The notes under the pieces are model-generated. The model was not told the origin of the DNA, made no database searches, and worked only from the letters and a program-made list of their open reading frames with translations. A stretch of DNA of 64,000 nt from positions 14,846,730 through 14,910,729 of the forward strand of contig NC_049982.1 of the NCBI RefSeq assembly GCF_000003815.2. Direction: 5' to 3'. Each line of letters starts with the position of its first letter. Within the stretch, counting starts at the first letter, position 1. Shown here piece after piece: positions 63,090-64,000 of the stretch. The position numbers and the translations under genes are program-made. This DNA is from Branchiostoma floridae (taxonomy: Eukaryota > Chordata > Leptocardii > Amphioxiformes > Branchiostomatidae).

Positions 63090-63370
63090 GTTTGTGTCCA
63101 AACTTCTGTGCTTGTGTTTGTCTGGGTGTCCCTTTTCATCTCTTACTACTGTATATCCTGGCAACTCTTGTTTCTAAGCACCTCAGGTGTTTGAAATGCA
63201 TAATACTGGTAAATACAAAACATGAACTAGAAAGGTAACATTTGCAAGCAAATACAGAATGTTTACCTTCACATGGTCTAGCCTAACATTTCTACTTGGA
63301 AATTGGGGAGGGAGCCATGGACAAAATTGGTTTCCTTCAACGATATGTAATCAAAAGCTTTGAAATCTAT
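62691..63370. other. Intron sequence after the second gap
   Basis: A+T-rich. Apart from the candidate 42-nt cassette exon no feature was recognised. No poly(A) site or terminal exon was identified, so the gene probably continues past 64000. Confidence 0.5.
63048..63089 (+). CDS. Possible shootin-1 Ser/Gly-rich cassette exon
   Basis: These 42 nt are flanked by a possible acceptor (tgttccatcag) and donor (ACAG|gtttgt). Read in phase 1, the phase in which exon 11 ends, they encode SGSGSGSSTPTST. The phases are symmetric (1 to 1), so the exon could be skipped or included freely. Only the splice signals, phase and linker-like composition support it; the (TCTGGG)-like repetition could equally be simple sequence. 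Confidence 0.4.
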
Positions 63371-63902
63371 CAGGCCACAGCAAGTAAATTTTATGGATGA
63401 CATCCTCTGCAGATTGCAAAAATAGTGCGATAGGGCGAAAAAAAACAAGAAGGGTGAAAAAAAGTTGGCTACATTTTCAAAAATAGGCACCATAAAGTTG
63501 TGATGACTGTTGTAAAAAGAAATAAAGGGACAAAACATGGTATCAGAGCCAAGAAGGCATTCATTCCTGTATGTAAGACATGTACTGGTGTAGTAAAAGT
63601 GACACTAGTGTGGTAGACTGGCATCACCAACAAAGTTGGTAGCCACACTCATAGCTTCCATATTGGTTTCACTTTTACAACTATCCAATAAGTTTCATTT
63701 CTACAACTACAGTCTCGGGTACCTTGGAAGTGTCCCTTCTACAAGTACAACTATAAGGCTACAACACATTTGCTCTTCTTGGTATTTTGTCGTCATGTTG
63801 ACCATCCCTGCAGAAGGAAAAAATTCTTTTTTTTTCCTTAAATCAGGCGAAAATTAATGCGCACGCTGATGTCATCCATAAAATGTACTTGGTGTGGCCT
63901 TA
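63371..63902. repeat. TIR element, GGCCACA family (intact ends)
   Basis: The left end (GGCCACAGCAAGTAAATTTT, then ATGGATGACATC) is the reverse complement of the right end, which reads GATGTCATCCATAAAAT and TTGGTGTGGCC at 63868-63899. The TIR is about 32 bp. The 530-bp interior is non-coding, so this is a non-autonomous DNA transposon candidate of unknown superfamily. Confidence 0.75.
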
Positions 63903-64000
63903 GTCTCGTGCTCCGATTTGGTGCAGAGCGCGAGCGGCGAAGTTCAGTGGAAGTTGAATACACATGTATAAGTTAGATTTGTATTAGCGGCCACCTTTGC

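Overview
The window is metazoan genomic DNA: one intron-rich gene with GT-AG introns, about 60% A+T, dense in short interspersed and hairpin-type repeats, and broken by six assembly gaps (N runs). The protein, the intron density and the repeat types (CR1/L2-like 3' tail, 5S rRNA-derived SINE, many small TIR elements) fit a non-vertebrate deuterostome, most likely a lancelet (Branchiostoma). The organism is inferred, not proven. No prokaryotic gene, operon or CRISPR array is present.

Layout. 1-32.1 kb is non-coding and repeat-bearing: hairpin elements (539-640, 13302-13385), a 5S rRNA-derived SINE (minus strand, about 16720-16983), a 217-bp TIR element (21175-21391), and two unusually complex blocks that may be regulatory (about 7060-7460 and 27150-28140). 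A (CA)n microsatellite and nested hairpins lie at 31.8-32.0 kb. From about 32.1 kb comes the promoter and 5' leader of a plus-strand gene whose start codon is at 32897.

The gene is a shootin-1 (SHTN1/KIAA1598) homologue. Exons 1-4 lie at 32.9-45.7 kb, separated by large introns. Exons 5-11 are clustered at 60.1-62.2 kb. A possible Ser/Gly-rich cassette is at 63.05 kb, and the gene probably runs off the right edge. Two gaps (61217-61346 and 62296-62690) fall inside the exon cluster and hide coding sequence. The readable product is an almost continuous coiled coil. It contains an ancient internal duplication (exons 5-6 versus 9-10) in which the two serines known as Pak1 sites in mammalian shootin1 fall at equivalent positions.

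Introns 3 and 4 carry the most unusual non-coding structure: a 195-bp segment of a 33-bp minisatellite, present twice in opposite orientation at about 97% identity (41304-41498 and 49358-49552), flanking the frame-neutral 78-nt exon 4. One copy sits inside a TIR element as an apparent insertion bounded by a 13-bp direct duplication. The other abuts a longer array (49553-50125). This is the best candidate for something undescribed. Any effect on splicing or circular RNA is inference.

Coordinates of exons were read by eye from splice signals, reading phase and remembered family similarity. No alignment or transcript data were available.
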